A DNA stretch of 64,000 nt, from contig NC_089428.1 in NCBI RefSeq assembly GCF_013426205.1, positions 1,550,001 to 1,614,000 on the forward strand, written 5' to 3'. The notes below the pieces were generated by a model. The model had not been told where the DNA came from. It saw nothing but the letters and a program-made list of their open reading frames with translations, and did no database searches. Below are positions 24,834 through 36,499 of the stretch, piece after piece. Made by a program: the position numbers and the translations under genes. The stretch comes from Metarhizium brunneum. Lineage: Eukaryota > Ascomycota > Sordariomycetes > Hypocreales > Clavicipitaceae. Positions within the stretch are counted from its first letter, which is position 1; each line of letters begins with the position of its first letter.

Positions 24834-26158
24834 ATGTCGTCTTCTGGATCCACGGCTGCGGCGCAAGCCAGTAGTGGAAGCTGGTCAGCCTTCCTGAAGG
24901 TACGGGAACATTACATCATTTGTCCTATGAACGCGGCACCCAGGACCCCTAGCTGACACGGTTTCCTATTAAGTCAATCGCCTCCTTTAACGGGGATCTT
25001 TCGTCTCTCACTGCGCCGCCGTTCATCTTGTCGTCCCAATCTCTGACCGAATTCTCTTCATATTGGGCAACCCATCCGCCCATCTTCACCGCTCCTGCTG
25101 CTGAAGCCGACCCCGCCAGGCGCGCTGTTCTCGTGTTGAAATGGTTTCTTTCAACACTTAAACATCAATATGCCAGTAGAAGCGAACAGTTTGGCAACGA
25201 AAAGAAGCCTTTGAACCCGTTTCTTGGCGAGCTGTTCCTAGGCACTTGGACTGACGAAGCTGGAGAGACCACGCTCATTTCGGAACAAGTCAGCCACCAT
25301 CCTCCCGCGACTGCGTATTGCATCCGCAACGACAAGACTGGGGTTCAGCTGGAAGGATACAATGCCCAAAAGGCCACGTTTAAAAGCACCATCATTGTAA
25401 AGCAAATTGGTCACGCCGTGCTGACAATCCCGGTTGGACCTCGTGATAAACAAGAGCATGAACATTATCTAATCACACTTCCATCTCTTCATATCGAGGG
25501 TCTTATTTTTGGCACACCTTTTGTCGAGTTAGACGGGTCAAGCTACATTAGTAGCTCCAACGGTTATACTGCCAAGATCGATTACAGTGGCAAGGGCTGG
25601 CTGTCGGGTAAGAAGAATAGTGTTATCGCTACTCTTTATCCCACAGGCAACGAGAAAGAAGTATTATATAACGTTACAGGCCAATGGACCAAAGAATTTG
25701 AGATATATGAAGGTCCTGCCAAGAAGAACTCACCAGCCACATTGTTTGCTACATATGACGCCGTTGGGACCGCTCAGACTGAGCTTAACGTTTCCCATAT
25801 AGATGATCAGTACCCTCTCGAATCTCGTCGGGCTTGGGCTAGAGTTGCGAAAGCTATTCAAGTCGGCGATATGGATACGGTGTCGGTTGAAAAAGGAAAA
25901 ATTGAGCAAGCCCAGCGAGATCTGCGAAATAAGGAACGATCTGAGGAGCGGACTTGGGAGCGGCGTTATTTTTCGTCCGTAGCTGAGGACCAGGTTCTGA
26001 AAGAGCTAGGCGATGCTGCTGGGATTCCTTTGAATGGTGAAGAGGATAAGACAGGTGGCCTATGGAGATTCGATGCAGAGAAAGCCGCTAAGGCGTCTGC
26101 CGAAAAGCTCAGCAACGAGCAAGTACAGGAGATTGAAAAAGAAGTGCTTGGACAGTAG
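24834..26158 (+). CDS. kes1: Oxysterol-binding protein homologue (Kes1/OSH4 type)
   Basis: Short ORD-only OSBP relatives exchange sterol for phosphatidylinositol 4-phosphate between ER and Golgi membranes and restrain Golgi PI4P signalling. Exons 24834-24899 and 24974-26158 give 416 residues, a typical length for Kes1/OSH4. The family fingerprint EQVSHHPP lies at 126-133, after NPFLGELFLGTW. Other landmarks are VLKWFLSTLKHQYASR near 75, the WL(S)GKKN segment, and the C-terminal LRNKERSEERTWERRYF with the helix that follows. There is no PH, ankyrin or FFAT region, so membrane contact is through the ORD itself. The N-terminal SGSWSAFLKSIASFNGDLSSL matches the amphipathic lid of this class. It converges with aldolase. 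Confidence 0.96.
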
Positions 26159-26655
26159 ACCCTTGGGTGTGGATAATACGAATCATCAAGCGTTTCGTTT
26201 TGCAGCTATGTCGCCTGCCAGATCTGTTATCGGAGACAATGTACCTGGCTATCTTGCACCACATGTTGTGATTTTCTGTGGCTTATTCTGGAACATCCTG
26301 GTAGAATGCGGCATAATTGGCGACAGGCGAATACATCTCGCAAAAGTCTGCAACTGGCCCTGATATTTGCACACGGCTGAGATGATCATGGGTTTCTCTA
26401 TGCGTTTTTTAATAAGTTGTGCATATCATTGGGTGGGCATGGTGGATAATCTGGATGTTGTTGTAATGAATGTGTTTCTCGAGCACATAAATCAAACCAA
26501 GTCACTTTCTAACATTAGCCGATGTCGCTGAGTTTTTCAATTAATTTTACTCCATTTTGAATTCAGCTGATAGTATTCTTAACTGTTTGTAGTCATCACG
26601 CCCCCGAACCGCCCCTACCACAACATAGAGAAGTTTTCGTATTTTAGGCAAGTAC
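26159..26655. other. Convergent 3' gap OSH4 / aldolase
   Basis: About 0.5 kb containing both 3' untranslated regions. No gene seen. Confidence 0.6.
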
Positions 26656-27956
26656 CTACACCTGCCCAGCACAGCTGAAGTCCTTAAGAGCCTCAGTAAC
26701 ACGGGCAGACATAGTTTTCTCCCCCTCGCGGACCCAAACACGGGGCTAAATCCTATACATTAGCAGCTTCTCGACCACGGAATGGAAGCAGCAAGTACAT
26801 CGAAAACAGATCGTTTGAAGGTTAGCACTTACATCAAAAAATTTCTTGTTGGGTTTGTCTTGGCCATCGGGGTTGCCAACAGCAGTGAGGAGGTAGTCCT
26901 TCTTGTTCAGCATATAGTCGCGGATGCCACTCATGTAGGCAAACTGCATATCAGTGTCCATGTTGACCTTGACGACGCCGTGGCTGATGGCATCGAGGTA
27001 CTCTTTCTTGCTGGACCCAGAGCCACCGTGGAAGACAAAGTAAACAGGCTTGTCCTCCTTGGACTTGATGGCTTCCTTGACGTGAGCCTGGTGCTTGCCG
27101 AGCAGCTCGGGGTGGAGCTTGACATTCCCGGGTTTGTAGACGCCGTGGACATTACCGAAGCCAGCAGCAATAGAGAAATATGGAGAGATGGGAGACAAGG
27201 TCTTGTAGATGTTGAGAATATCCTCAGGTTGGGTGTAAAGAGACGCGTTGTCAACGTCTTCATTGTTGACACCATCTTCTTCGCCGCCAGTGATGCCAAT
27301 CTCCATCTCGAGCCACTGCTTCATCGGAGCCGCTCGCTTAAGATACTTGGCGGTAGTCTCGATATTCCAATCGACAGGTTCCTCTGAGAGATCGATCATG
27401 TGTGAGCTAAACAGGGGCTCGCCATGGGCCTTGAAGTGAGCTTCATCAGCGTCGAGCATGCCGTCGAGCCATGGCAGAAGCTTCTTGGCGCAGTGGTCAG
27501 TGTGGAGAATTACTGGGATGCCGTAAGAGGGAGCAATGCTACGAATGTATTGGGCACCCGCAACAGCACCAGCGATGGAAGCGGCTTGGTCGGTATTGCT
27601 CAGACCCTAAAACAATGTCAGCAGCCTCGCAGCAAAAGCCAGGAGATGGTACACCCACCTTGCCGCCGAAGTAAGCAGCACCTCCCTGCGACATCTGGAG
27701 GATGATGGGAGCTTTGGCATCGCGGGCAGCCTCAAGGGACGCAACCACAGTTGAGGATGAAGTGACGTTCTATTATCACATTGGGATCAGCGTTGTGAGA
27801 ATATAGCGAGGAAGCACTAATAAATGCCGGGGTTCAACGCAGACGTACAATGGCGGGGACTGCAAATTGCTTCTCCCGGGCGTACTGAAACAGTCTCAGG
27901 ACATCGTCTCCCACAATGACGCCAGACTTTCGGCTCAGCACATCGGTAACGCCCAT
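26656..27956 (-). CDS. fba1: Fructose-bisphosphate aldolase, class II
   Basis: This zinc enzyme cleaves fructose 1,6-bisphosphate to dihydroxyacetone phosphate and glyceraldehyde 3-phosphate in cytosolic glycolysis, and runs in reverse for gluconeogenesis. Four exons on the minus strand (27956-27849, 27769-27659, 27606-26833, 26745-26656) are each a whole number of codons, giving 360 residues, the normal fungal length. The start is MGVTDVLSRKSGVIVGDDVL. The active site shows HTDH at 108-111 (catalytic Asp110, zinc His111), the second zinc region GFGNVHGVYKPGNVKL, and VFHGGSGSSKKE with NMDTDMQFA for phosphate binding. The end is VWVREGEKTMSARV then LKDF. Introns near the 5' end are common in highly expressed fungal glycolytic genes. 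It diverges from BCS1 across a 2.1 kb gap. Confidence 0.98.
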
Positions 27957-30055
27957 GGTCGCGGTTGTAGAATAAGATATTTGAGTTGACTGTCAATTGG
28001 CGTTGTGAGAAAATGAGAAAGTCGACAGCAATGGGTTAGGATCGGAACAGAGAGGGTGTGAGCACTTCTAGAGATCGGGAGAAAGTACCAGTTTGGTCAG
28101 CAAATTGCTCAGTTTTTGGATGCTGTGGGATTGGAGGGGTAGATAAAGTAGGATGAAGGGGCGCGTGGGGGTTTCCGGTGTTTTTAGGTAGCACTGGGGC
28201 ATCGCTATCGCTATCGCAACTTGGAGGGGCAGCCAGGGGGGCACACTGAGCGTAATAAGAGGGCCGATGGTGCCTTGAGATTGCCCTTCCATCATTGATG
28301 TCTGGTCAAGCACACCAAGCAGCACCACTGGACCTTCAGAGAGCTCATGACATCAAGAATGAGGTCAGAACAATAGGTCTGGAGGCCGGCGACCGGGCGG
28401 TCCAAATATCCCTCGTTGCCAATTGGTGCGCCGAGTCAAGGACTGTTGACCATCTGAGGTTTGGCATTGGACTGACCCACGATTTTCAGGCTACTGACCG
28501 CATGGTAACATGCTTGAGCTATTATTTGATCGGTCCGTTGCGAGTGATGAAGCCGTTGCCCGAAAACACAAGTGCTGGTTCTAACTCCGTACTGTCTGGT
28601 GGGTCTGAGGGGAAGAGGGGTTGGCTCAACACTTACACAAGTACCCAACAATGGAATTGGTGAAGAGTGAGATGTTGGTAGAGCGTTCGATGTTTCGAAG
28701 TCAGTCTGGATGGATGATAGAGGGGAAAGGAACAAAGTCAGGAAGCCACATGGAAAAGAGAGGAGGTTGCGGGGCAGCAAATTTTGGGTTTAGGAAGTCG
28801 GCACGGGGCTCGTCATTCCCGGGAAAGCCTCCTGTTGTAACCGACGCTTCGGCTTGTTGGACGGAAACATACGGGACATCTGAACAACCCAATCTCAGCA
28901 CAGTTTCTGGGAAGATGTAGTATTTGCGTAGCGTTGCCGGGTGTACCACAGTTTACCACGGTACAGAGTGCGATGGCCGTGTATTCCTGCTAGTATATGA
29001 TCTGTTTGTCTCCCGCTCTCTTGTAAGCGCCGGCGAGGGTGCGGATTCTGGAATTAGGGCGCATGAGCTTCAATGTTCCTACCTACGTCAGTAAGTACAT
29101 ACCTGGGTATTTATAGTTCAACGGAGAGTCATTCTAACTACCTGCGCTGAGGCGCTAAGAGAAAGGTATTGAAGTTGAAATTTAATCCTGCTTCGTCTTT
29201 CTTCCGCTCGAGCCAGGCTTGAGTTTTGTACCGTTGACGGATAGCATGGAGGGCAAAGACCCTTTGGTTGGTGGTATCCGAGTCCCATCATGAATGGCCT
29301 GGTCTACATTTACAAGAACATTCTTCTGGCCCTTGCCCCCGCCCCCGAACGGAACAATTTCCATGTGCAATAGCAAGCGCCGTGATTTGTCTACGCGTGC
29401 CATACCACCCATATATTAAGTCGGGTAGATATTCTGCCGGGCGTCGACGGGCAATTGCTTCAACATTCGATGCTCGGCTGCTCCACCGAAGGAAGGCTCC
29501 AACATTGACAGTACTAGAGTCTTCCATCATTCCTATGCGAAGGCGAAACCACTGGTAGGGCATCAACTACGTACATTCCATGTTCCAACAAGTGAATTAC
29601 AAATCTAGGCACCTGTGTAGGTACTCAGATAAAGGTATATTCACCCAGAGTATGGCCACAGACGGTCAGAACGCTTGATTTCCCGCCAAGTCCAGCGGAT
29701 CTACTTTTATTTTGCTACGATAATATTGGAATGGTTGAACCAGTTGAGCCCGAATTGGGAGATGGTGCTCGTAGGGTATGGTCATGCAATCTGTACCAGA
29801 TATACCTAGGGTATGCTTTTAAAGCCACCCGGAGATTTTGCGAGCATTTCCTATAATTAATTACACACACTGACATGATGCATATGTGCATGATATGCGG
29901 GTCTGGCACCACGCCTTATTTTTCGGCTGTCCAATAGTCTGAATCACCAGGCCGCTTAGTCATTCCGAGATTGTACCTTTTGACATCTCATAAGAATTGA
30001 TCTACCTTGCCTCCAATCCCGCCATCTGGGCCTTGTGTCCAGTCCAGGATACAGT
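27957..30055. promoter_or_regulatory. Divergent promoter region aldolase / BCS1
   Basis: These 2.1 kb contain the aldolase promoter (right of 27956) and the BCS1 promoter (left of 30056). There are small GTACCTA-type patches at 29080-29109 and 29608-29637. Plus-strand open frames (28295-28920) and a minus-strand one (29288-29566) have no recognisable product, and I consider them chance. Confidence 0.5.
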
Positions 30056-31447
30056 ATGGCGACACCACAGACTTCCGCCTCGCTGTTCAGCCCCGACGTT
30101 CTCTTCGATAACCCGGTTTTCGCAGGCGGCATCGGTCTTGCCTCTATCGGCGCTGCCGCTGCCTTTGCTCGTAGGGGCGCTATTGTGGCCTTTGGAGCTG
30201 CTCGGCGACGACTCCTCGTCAACGTTGAGATCAGCAAACAAGATCCCGCCTATCCCTGGATCCTTGCTTGGTTATCTCAGCCGCGTGAGGCCGCTGGTTT
30301 CATCGCCTCCCGCATCACCCGAATTCATAATTTGTCTGTTACCACGACGACAACACACACAAAAGGCCCTTATGCTGGAGGTCCTGTCAATGCCAGCTTT
30401 TTCCTCCAGCCCGGATATGGGCGACATGTGGTTAAATTTGGCAATGCATACATTGCCGTTAGCCGGGAAAAGCATAGCACCGCCAATATGAATACGGGTG
30501 AGCCCCACGAAATCGTTCAGCTGACAACGCTTTGGGCCTATCGCCATACTTTCGAGGGAATATTTGCCGAGGCTCATCGCTTGGCTGCTAAGGCAAACGA
30601 AGGGAAAACCGTAGTATACTCGGCTCGAGGGATGGAATGGGCTCCTTTGGGTGATCCGAGAAAGAAAAGGCCGCTTGGTTCCGTGATCTTGGACGATGGG
30701 GTCAAGGAAAGCATTGTTGCGGATGTCAAAGACTTTCTCTCCCGCCAGGGATGGTATGTAGACCGTGGGATCCCGTACAGGCGAGGTTATCTCTTATATG
30801 GGCCGCCAGGAAGTGGGAAGAGTTCATTCATACAAGCTTTGGCAGGCGAACTTGACTTTGGTGTGGCCACAATCAACCTCAGTGAAATGGGTATGACCGA
30901 CGACAAACTGGCGTACTTGCTGACAAAGCTGCCTAAGAGGTGCTTGTTGCTCCTGGAAGATGCGGATGCTGCATTTGTGAACCGTCGGCAGCGTGATGCT
31001 GATGGGTATAGTGGTGCAAGCGTCACCTTTTCCGGCCTACTAAATGCACTAGATGGTGTTGCGGCCGGCGAAGAGCGGATAGCCTTTCTCACCACGAATC
31101 ACATCGAGCGACTAGACCCAGCACTGATCCGACCTGGCCGTGTGGACATGATGCTGAGGATTGGTGAAGCGACTAAATACCAAGCCGGGCAGATGTGGGA
31201 TCGTTTTTATGGCGATGAGGACAACAGTGGTTCTAGGAAAGAGCACTTTCTACGTCGCCTGGATGAGTTAGGATTGTTTGGCACGAGCCCCGATGGCACT
31301 CCTTCCAACCGGCGGACGAGTACGGCGGCAATTCAGGGTCTGTTCTTGTTCAACAAGAGCAATATGCAAGGAGCCATCGACATGGCTCAAGGGTTGATCC
31401 CCCGAAAATTTGAAGATGATGCAGCTTCTGATACAGCACACAAATGA
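30056..31447 (+). CDS. bcs1: Mitochondrial AAA chaperone BCS1
   Basis: BCS1 is an inner-membrane AAA protein that moves the folded Rieske iron-sulfur protein across the membrane for insertion into complex III. It is a single exon of 463 residues. The N-terminus has the hydrophobic segment GGIGLASIGAAAAFARRGAI with positively charged residues after it (the internal targeting signal plus membrane anchor). The BCS1-specific domain follows (VEISKQDPAYPWILAWLSQ, then GYGRHVVKFGNAYIAVSREK and WAPLGDPRKKRPLGSVILD). The AAA module has Walker A GPPGSGKSS from residue 249, Walker B LLLLEDADAAF, and the second region of homology TTNHIERLDPALIRPGRVD. The ATG at 30056 is the first one in frame. Confidence 0.97.
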   Translation: MATPQTSASLFSPDVLFDNPVFAGGIGLASIGAAAAFARRGAIVAFGAARRRLLVNVEISKQDPAYPWILAWLSQPREAAGFIASRITRIHNLSVTTTTTHTKGPYAGGPVNASFFLQPGYGRHVVKFGNAYIAVSREKHSTANMNTGEPHEIVQLTTLWAYRHTFEGIFAEAHRLAAKANEGKTVVYSARGMEWAPLGDPRKKRPLGSVILDDGVKESIVADVKDFLSRQGWYVDRGIPYRRGYLLYGPPGSGKSSFIQALAGELDFGVATINLSEMGMTDDKLAYLLTKLPKRCLLLLEDADAAFVNRRQRDADGYSGASVTFSGLLNALDGVAAGEERIAFLTTNHIERLDPALIRPGRVDMMLRIGEATKYQAGQMWDRFYGDEDNSGSRKEHFLRRLDELGLFGTSPDGTPSNRRTSTAAIQGLFLFNKSNMQGAIDMAQGLIPRKFEDDAASDTAHK

Positions 31448-31982
31448 TTTGACCAATAATTCATTGTGGTTTCATTATTATAGGGATGGGAACGCGTGAA
31501 GAGCGCAGCTGGGGATATTTGTATAGCATAGTGATACCCCCTAGAAAACCAAGCCTAGATGTACTATTATTTAGCATTGAGAATGATGTGGTGTAGCCTG
31601 GGAAGGCATTGATGTAGAGACAAAATTGAACCTGTCTCCATGATTAAGAGAGTGTCGACTGTAGCATGTAAACTAGAGATAAAATTCGCCAAAAACGAAT
31701 GACAATAATCTCTCGTTGGCGTTGCTGCACTCAGCCATTTACAGTTGACGCCTGAATGATGAGGCGTGTGATGGCGCTTGGTAGTAATCCCACTGTGGCT
31801 GAATGACGAGCGACAAGCTGATGCCTGCTGTGCTAATGTCGAAGTCACACCGACCATAGAAACGTATCCAAAATCTCAACTTTGGCTTAACATTAGTTTC
31901 ACTTTTTTCTATCCCCAAGCATTTCGGGTTTCACCTGGCGCAAATCAGAACTGCCGCGCTATAAACGAAGGACACGGCTGCC
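31448..31982. other. Intergenic region BCS1 / PARG
   Basis: About 0.5 kb between two plus-strand genes. It holds the BCS1 3' region and the PARG promoter. No motif stands out. Confidence 0.55.
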
Positions 31983-32987
31983 ATGTCGCCTGCGGACCAA
32001 GGTACCATGGACCACTGGGTATCATCCACCAAATCGACCACCGTGCGAAGGGCTTCGCTCAACCCAACCTCACGACCTCCTGTGTCCATGTCTGGACAGG
32101 CACCGAGGTACGACCAGAGTTCCAGGCAGAACCAGGATCTAGCAACGGTGGCCAAGGAAACGAGGATTGTATTACCCAAAATTTTACAGAGGCTTCCCAA
32201 CATACAAGCAGCAAAGTCCGAGGCCCTGTATCTTAGCACCCTGTCACCACTCAAGGCTGCAGAGTGCCCGCGTCGCACTCCGAGTCGGAAAGTCGCCATT
32301 AAAATAGTAAACGACGACTCATTCAATGCAGCCATCAAACTTACCGCCTCGAAAGGCGTTGCATCAGCTGGACGGGTTGTCGTGCTCAACATGGCAAGCC
32401 ATGCGAATCCCGGCGGGGGATGGCTGAAAGGAGCCAGAGCCCAAGAAGAAGCACTTTGCTACCGCAGCTCCCTATCGTTATCGCTTCATCGCCGCTACTA
32501 TCCGTTTAAGCAGCTCATGGGCATATATACCCCCGATGTTGTTGTTATTCGTTCCGACATGCCCTCTGGCCATAAACTCTTGACCCCCGACATCCCGGTG
32601 CAAGACCTTCCAGTAGTGAGCGTGCTGAGTATTGCGGCTCTGCGATGCCCCGAAACAAAACGCTTCCGGGGCAACACACCATCAGGCAAAGTCTTTGAAA
32701 GACTAGCATACGCAAACCCTGCAGACCGGGAAATGACCAAGGCTAAGATGAGGCTCTGTCTCAGAATGGCGGCACGCAGAGGTCACGGCTTGCTTGTTCT
32801 AGGCGCCCTCGGCTGCGGCGCGTTCAAGAACCCAAAGGAGGAGGTTGCGCAATGCTGGCTTGATGTTTTACGCGAGACTGAGTTTCAGGGAGGCTGGTGG
32901 GAGGAGGTATGGTTTGCCATTTTTGATAGTCGGCAGGAAGGGAATTTCGAGGTGTTTGAAGATGTTTTGGGAGGAGTGGAAGTGTAG
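31983..32987 (+). CDS. Microbial-type poly(ADP-ribose) glycohydrolase (DUF2263 family)
   Basis: The protein belongs to the bacterial/fungal PARG group with a macro-like fold, enzymes that remove poly(ADP-ribose) chains from proteins. It is a single exon of 334 residues. The catalytic signature is complete: NPGGGW with GGG at 144-146, and QEE at 154-156 (GARAQEEALCYRSSL), where the second Glu is catalytic in characterised PARGs. Further conserved parts are VLNMASHANPGGG, VVVIRSDMPSGH, LVLGALGCGAFKNP and VWFAIFDS. The first 60 residues are polar and probably disordered. It sits alone between BCS1 and a permease. A Nudix hydrolase and a NADAR protein lie about 16-18 kb downstream. Confidence 0.92.
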   Translation: MSPADQGTMDHWVSSTKSTTVRRASLNPTSRPPVSMSGQAPRYDQSSRQNQDLATVAKETRIVLPKILQRLPNIQAAKSEALYLSTLSPLKAAECPRRTPSRKVAIKIVNDDSFNAAIKLTASKGVASAGRVVVLNMASHANPGGGWLKGARAQEEALCYRSSLSLSLHRRYYPFKQLMGIYTPDVVVIRSDMPSGHKLLTPDIPVQDLPVVSVLSIAALRCPETKRFRGNTPSGKVFERLAYANPADREMTKAKMRLCLRMAARRGHGLLVLGALGCGAFKNPKEEVAQCWLDVLRETEFQGGWWEEVWFAIFDSRQEGNFEVFEDVLGGVEV

Positions 32988-34610
32988 GTGCACTTTGTGC
33001 AAGCCAGAATGCAAACAATCATTAGCTTTACGACTCCGAGGACATGGCAGTTATTCATGTAAGTCTGGCCAACGAATTACCTACCCAGGTAGGCAGGCAC
33101 ATCGGTGAGGCGCCCGATGTAATTACATGTTGGGAGGATGAAGCCATTGTGCCAAGCTGTATCGAGTGTCAACTACCTAGGTACCTACTTGTAGGTACTT
33201 AAGTACTCACTCCGTACTCTATATACATGTAGCTAAGTACCTAGGTAGGTAGGATCCACCCTACCACACAGACTGTCTAGTCCATTCAATTGATGGTAAT
33301 AGTTATCGTACCTGGCTGGCTGGGCAGTTGGAGTGTCAAGTTCATATTTCTATTGACCCTTCAGTTATGGTAAAATTCCAAGGTTCGGTTCCCGCTTTTA
33401 CGTACGGAGGACCCCGACGTCGAATCGATATTTCGCTTTTCGTTTCTACTTAAGTAGGTTGCAGGTGGGTCTGATGGTTGCATTAATCTGAGATCAGTTG
33501 ACGAGATCTGAGCCCTGGCAGCGACGAAAGTGGTTAACGGCTGTTCGGAGCAATCGTTGGCAGGCACACCCACCAGACTCGATTGGTGTCGGCCTTTGAC
33601 CATTTATAACCAGATTGACAACATTCGAGCCCTTAATAATCCAGTATTGCTTCTACAACATCGAGCAAACCGCCTCCATTGCCCCACACCATTTAGATCC
33701 CATTTTGCGTCCCGCCGTGTTAGTTGAAACACTGCGTTATTCCAAAGCCGAACACAAGACAACCGTTGACTTATGCAATTGCAGAGCCATTGGGTGGGCC
33801 ACCGCCTCGGGGCCACTGCCTAGTCCGTTCTTTATTAGTCTGCGCACGCCGACTCGTGGCGCCTCTCCACGATGACGTGATGAGGTGAGCCAGGCCCAAA
33901 AAGTCACGCATTTCACGGCTGTTGTTTGATACACCGCATCAAGTTAGAAACTTGCGGTCCTTCCGCTGTTCTTCGGAAGAACGTACTGTAGTAATTTTAA
34001 AATGTCAGTATCAAGTTATTAACCCTCATCCCTGGAACGGCTGCCCACTCCAAACCCATTGGGGCCTCGTCTAGGCGGATCCGAGCATGGCGTCCCTTCA
34101 ATCTCTGCGCTCTATGTCGCCATTTCCTCGACTCCCTGTTGGCTGATCCATTTCCTCAATCGCAATCACAGTGGCGCAGGTCCGGGCCGCAGAGTCAATT
34201 GGTGCAGTCAGAAATCAAAAAAGTATCAAGCATGTATGTTAACCGAATCCGTCCATTCGAGAGACGAGGGACCAGAACAAGCACGTCAGACAGGACCAGT
34301 TGGCTTCAGCACCTAGGCAAAAAAGGGACTCCCTCCCCAGGCCGTTTTCCTATCTTGCGATTTCCCATCCTTTCATCTTCTTAAGCTGGGCTGGCTGGTG
34401 GACCTTTTTTTTTTTCCTTTTCTTCCCCTTTACTCTTTTGTCCCTCCCCTCATTCGTTTCTCTCCCGTCCCATCATCTTCACCTGCCAGGAATATTATCT
34501 CTGCTTCTGTTCCTGCCGCCTCCTCTCAAGCCTGGTGTGTTGCTCCTATACTAGAGTCAAGCCCTGTCGACCCGCCTGGGCGACGGGCGCCAGCCAAGGA
34601 CAAACCAGCC
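32988..34610. promoter_or_regulatory. Permease promoter region with repeat cluster
   Basis: These 1.6 kb contain the repeat cluster at 33171-33253 and a strongly pyrimidine-rich leader at about 34400-34530, including an 11-T run at 34405-34415, just ahead of the permease start. No gene recognised. Confidence 0.5.
33171..33253. repeat. TACCTAGGTA palindromic cluster
   Basis: Exact TACCTAGGTA at 33174-33183 and 33238-33247. Between them lie GTAGGTACTTAAGTACTCACT, a CTCCGTAC half-motif and TATATACATGTA. Confidence 0.85.
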
Positions 34611-36499
34611 ATGTTTTGGAAGACCAAGTCTGCCGAAAAGAGCCATGCCGAGCCTCATCCGAGAGACAGCTCGGCCGATATTTTTGACGACGAGGTAGAA
34701 AACACGCGCTTCAACACATATGGTTCGCCTCGTGATATTAGTGACGCCAGCCTCATTGACCCCGACTCGGGAGTCAAAAGAGGTCTTAAAAACAGGCACC
34801 TGTCAATGATGGCCTTGGCTGGCATCATTGGCCCTGGTTTGTTGGTGGGCGCGGGTGGCGCTCTGAATAACGGCGGCCCAGCGTCTTTAATCATTGGCTT
34901 TGGGGTTATCGGTACGTTGTTTCTTGCACCTGCGTCCGAGCCTCACCTATCCGTGTAATGTGTTGGGATTACTTCGTGCTGGCTATGACAATTACAAGCG
35001 AGTTGGGAGTCGCACAAACCAGGCTAACCGGCTCCGCGCCTCACAGGTGTCATTGCCTTTGCAATCATGCAATCCCTCGGGGAGGTGACGACGCTGTTTC
35101 CAGGAGGAGGCTCATTTGTTTCTCTGGCCGAGCGCATGGTTGACAAGTCTTTTTCCGTTGCTGTGGGATGGAATTACTTCATCATCTGGGCTGCCGTGCT
35201 GGCCAACGAATACAACGTCATTTGCAGCATCCTCACATACTGGGCTCCGCAAGTGCCGCTGTGGGGTTTCTTTCTCATCCTTTGGTTCCTTTTCACTGCC
35301 TTTCAGCTGTTGGGCGTGGAAGCTTTTGGCGAAGCTGAATTCTGGTTGGCTCTGTTTAAGATCTTGGGCCTGACTGCGTACTTCATCTTCTCCATCGTGT
35401 ATGCCGCGGGCGGTTTGGTTGGTCAAACGGATTCACTGGGATTTAGGTATTGGCACGACCCTGGAGCCTTCAATGGAAACGGATTCCGAGGCGTAGCGGT
35501 CGTCTTTGTCTTCTGCTCTACGTTCTACGCTGGTATAGAATCCGTCGCTGTTGCCGCAACAGAAACAAGAAACCCCGGTGTTGCTGTCCCACAAGCGATC
35601 CGTCAGGTGTTTTGGAGAATCATTTTCGTTTACATGGGATCAGCGCTATTTTTTGGCATTACTTGTCCCGCCAATGCGGATGGCCTTGTCAACGGCGGCG
35701 CCAAGGCACTGCAGAGTCCCATGACAATCGCAATTCAAACTGCGGGATGGAATGGAGGTAAACCAGCCCAGAAACTACCCTCACGATGACCCAATGATGA
35801 TACCATGCTTACCGTGTCGCATCAGGCGTCCACCTTGTCAACGCTTTCATCCTAATCACCTGTTTGTCAGCCATCAACTCGTCAATTTATATCGGATCGC
35901 GCACCATTTTATACATGGCTCAGTCTGGTAAAGCACCGAGGTTTATTGGTCGGACCAATAAAAAGGGGGTGCCTGTCTGGGCAATTGTGCTCACTAATGC
36001 TGTTGGCTCTATATCCATGATGAACGTTTCTACTGGCGCGTCCAAGGCATATGGATACATTGTCAATCTTTCAGGTGTCAGCACCTTTCTGGTATGGGGT
36101 AGTATCAGCTTTATTCATATTCGCTTTCGACGAGCTTGGACTGCTCAGAATCGAAGTTTGGACGAAATTCCATTCAGAAGCATGTTTTATCCATTCGTCG
36201 CATACTTTGGCTTAGTTGCCAACCTATTCCTCGCCCTTGTTCAGGGATGGACGACACTGTCACCCTTCAATGCTGGCAATTTTGTCGACGCATACATTCT
36301 TTTACCGCTTTTTGGGTTGATATATCTTGTGGGGAAGCTGTACTGGGGAAATGACGACAAATTTAAGCGTAGTTCGGAAATTGATCTCGACAGTGGCAGA
36401 AGAATAGATTTGGATGGTAAAGGGATTATGCCTGAAGATGAAGCTTATATCGAAACTGGAAGAGCTTCTATTTGGAGAAGAATCTGGAGTTCGCTTTGA
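34611..36499 (+). CDS. Amino-acid permease (APC superfamily, YAT type)
   Basis: This is a plasma-membrane proton-coupled amino-acid importer. Exons 34611-34911, 35047-35757 and 35826-36499 give 561 residues, standard for fungal permeases with 12 membrane helices. The cytosolic N-tail is hydrophilic. The signature GLKNRHLSMMALAGIIGPGL (first helix with GIIGPGL) and FPGGGSFVSLAERMVDKSF follow. The mid-loop FCSTFYAGIESVAVAATETR contains the conserved E-T-R stretch, and NSSIYIGSRTILYMAQSGKAP is the family's eighth-helix motif. The C-tail is acidic with Lys residues, where endocytic ubiquitination normally occurs. Both introns keep phase 1 (I|G and G|G). Substrate preference cannot be read from sequence. 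Confidence 0.95.

Noticed and set aside
28295..28920. Plus-strand open frames between aldolase and BCS1
   Set aside because: No similarity recognised; the region is expected to be the aldolase promoter.
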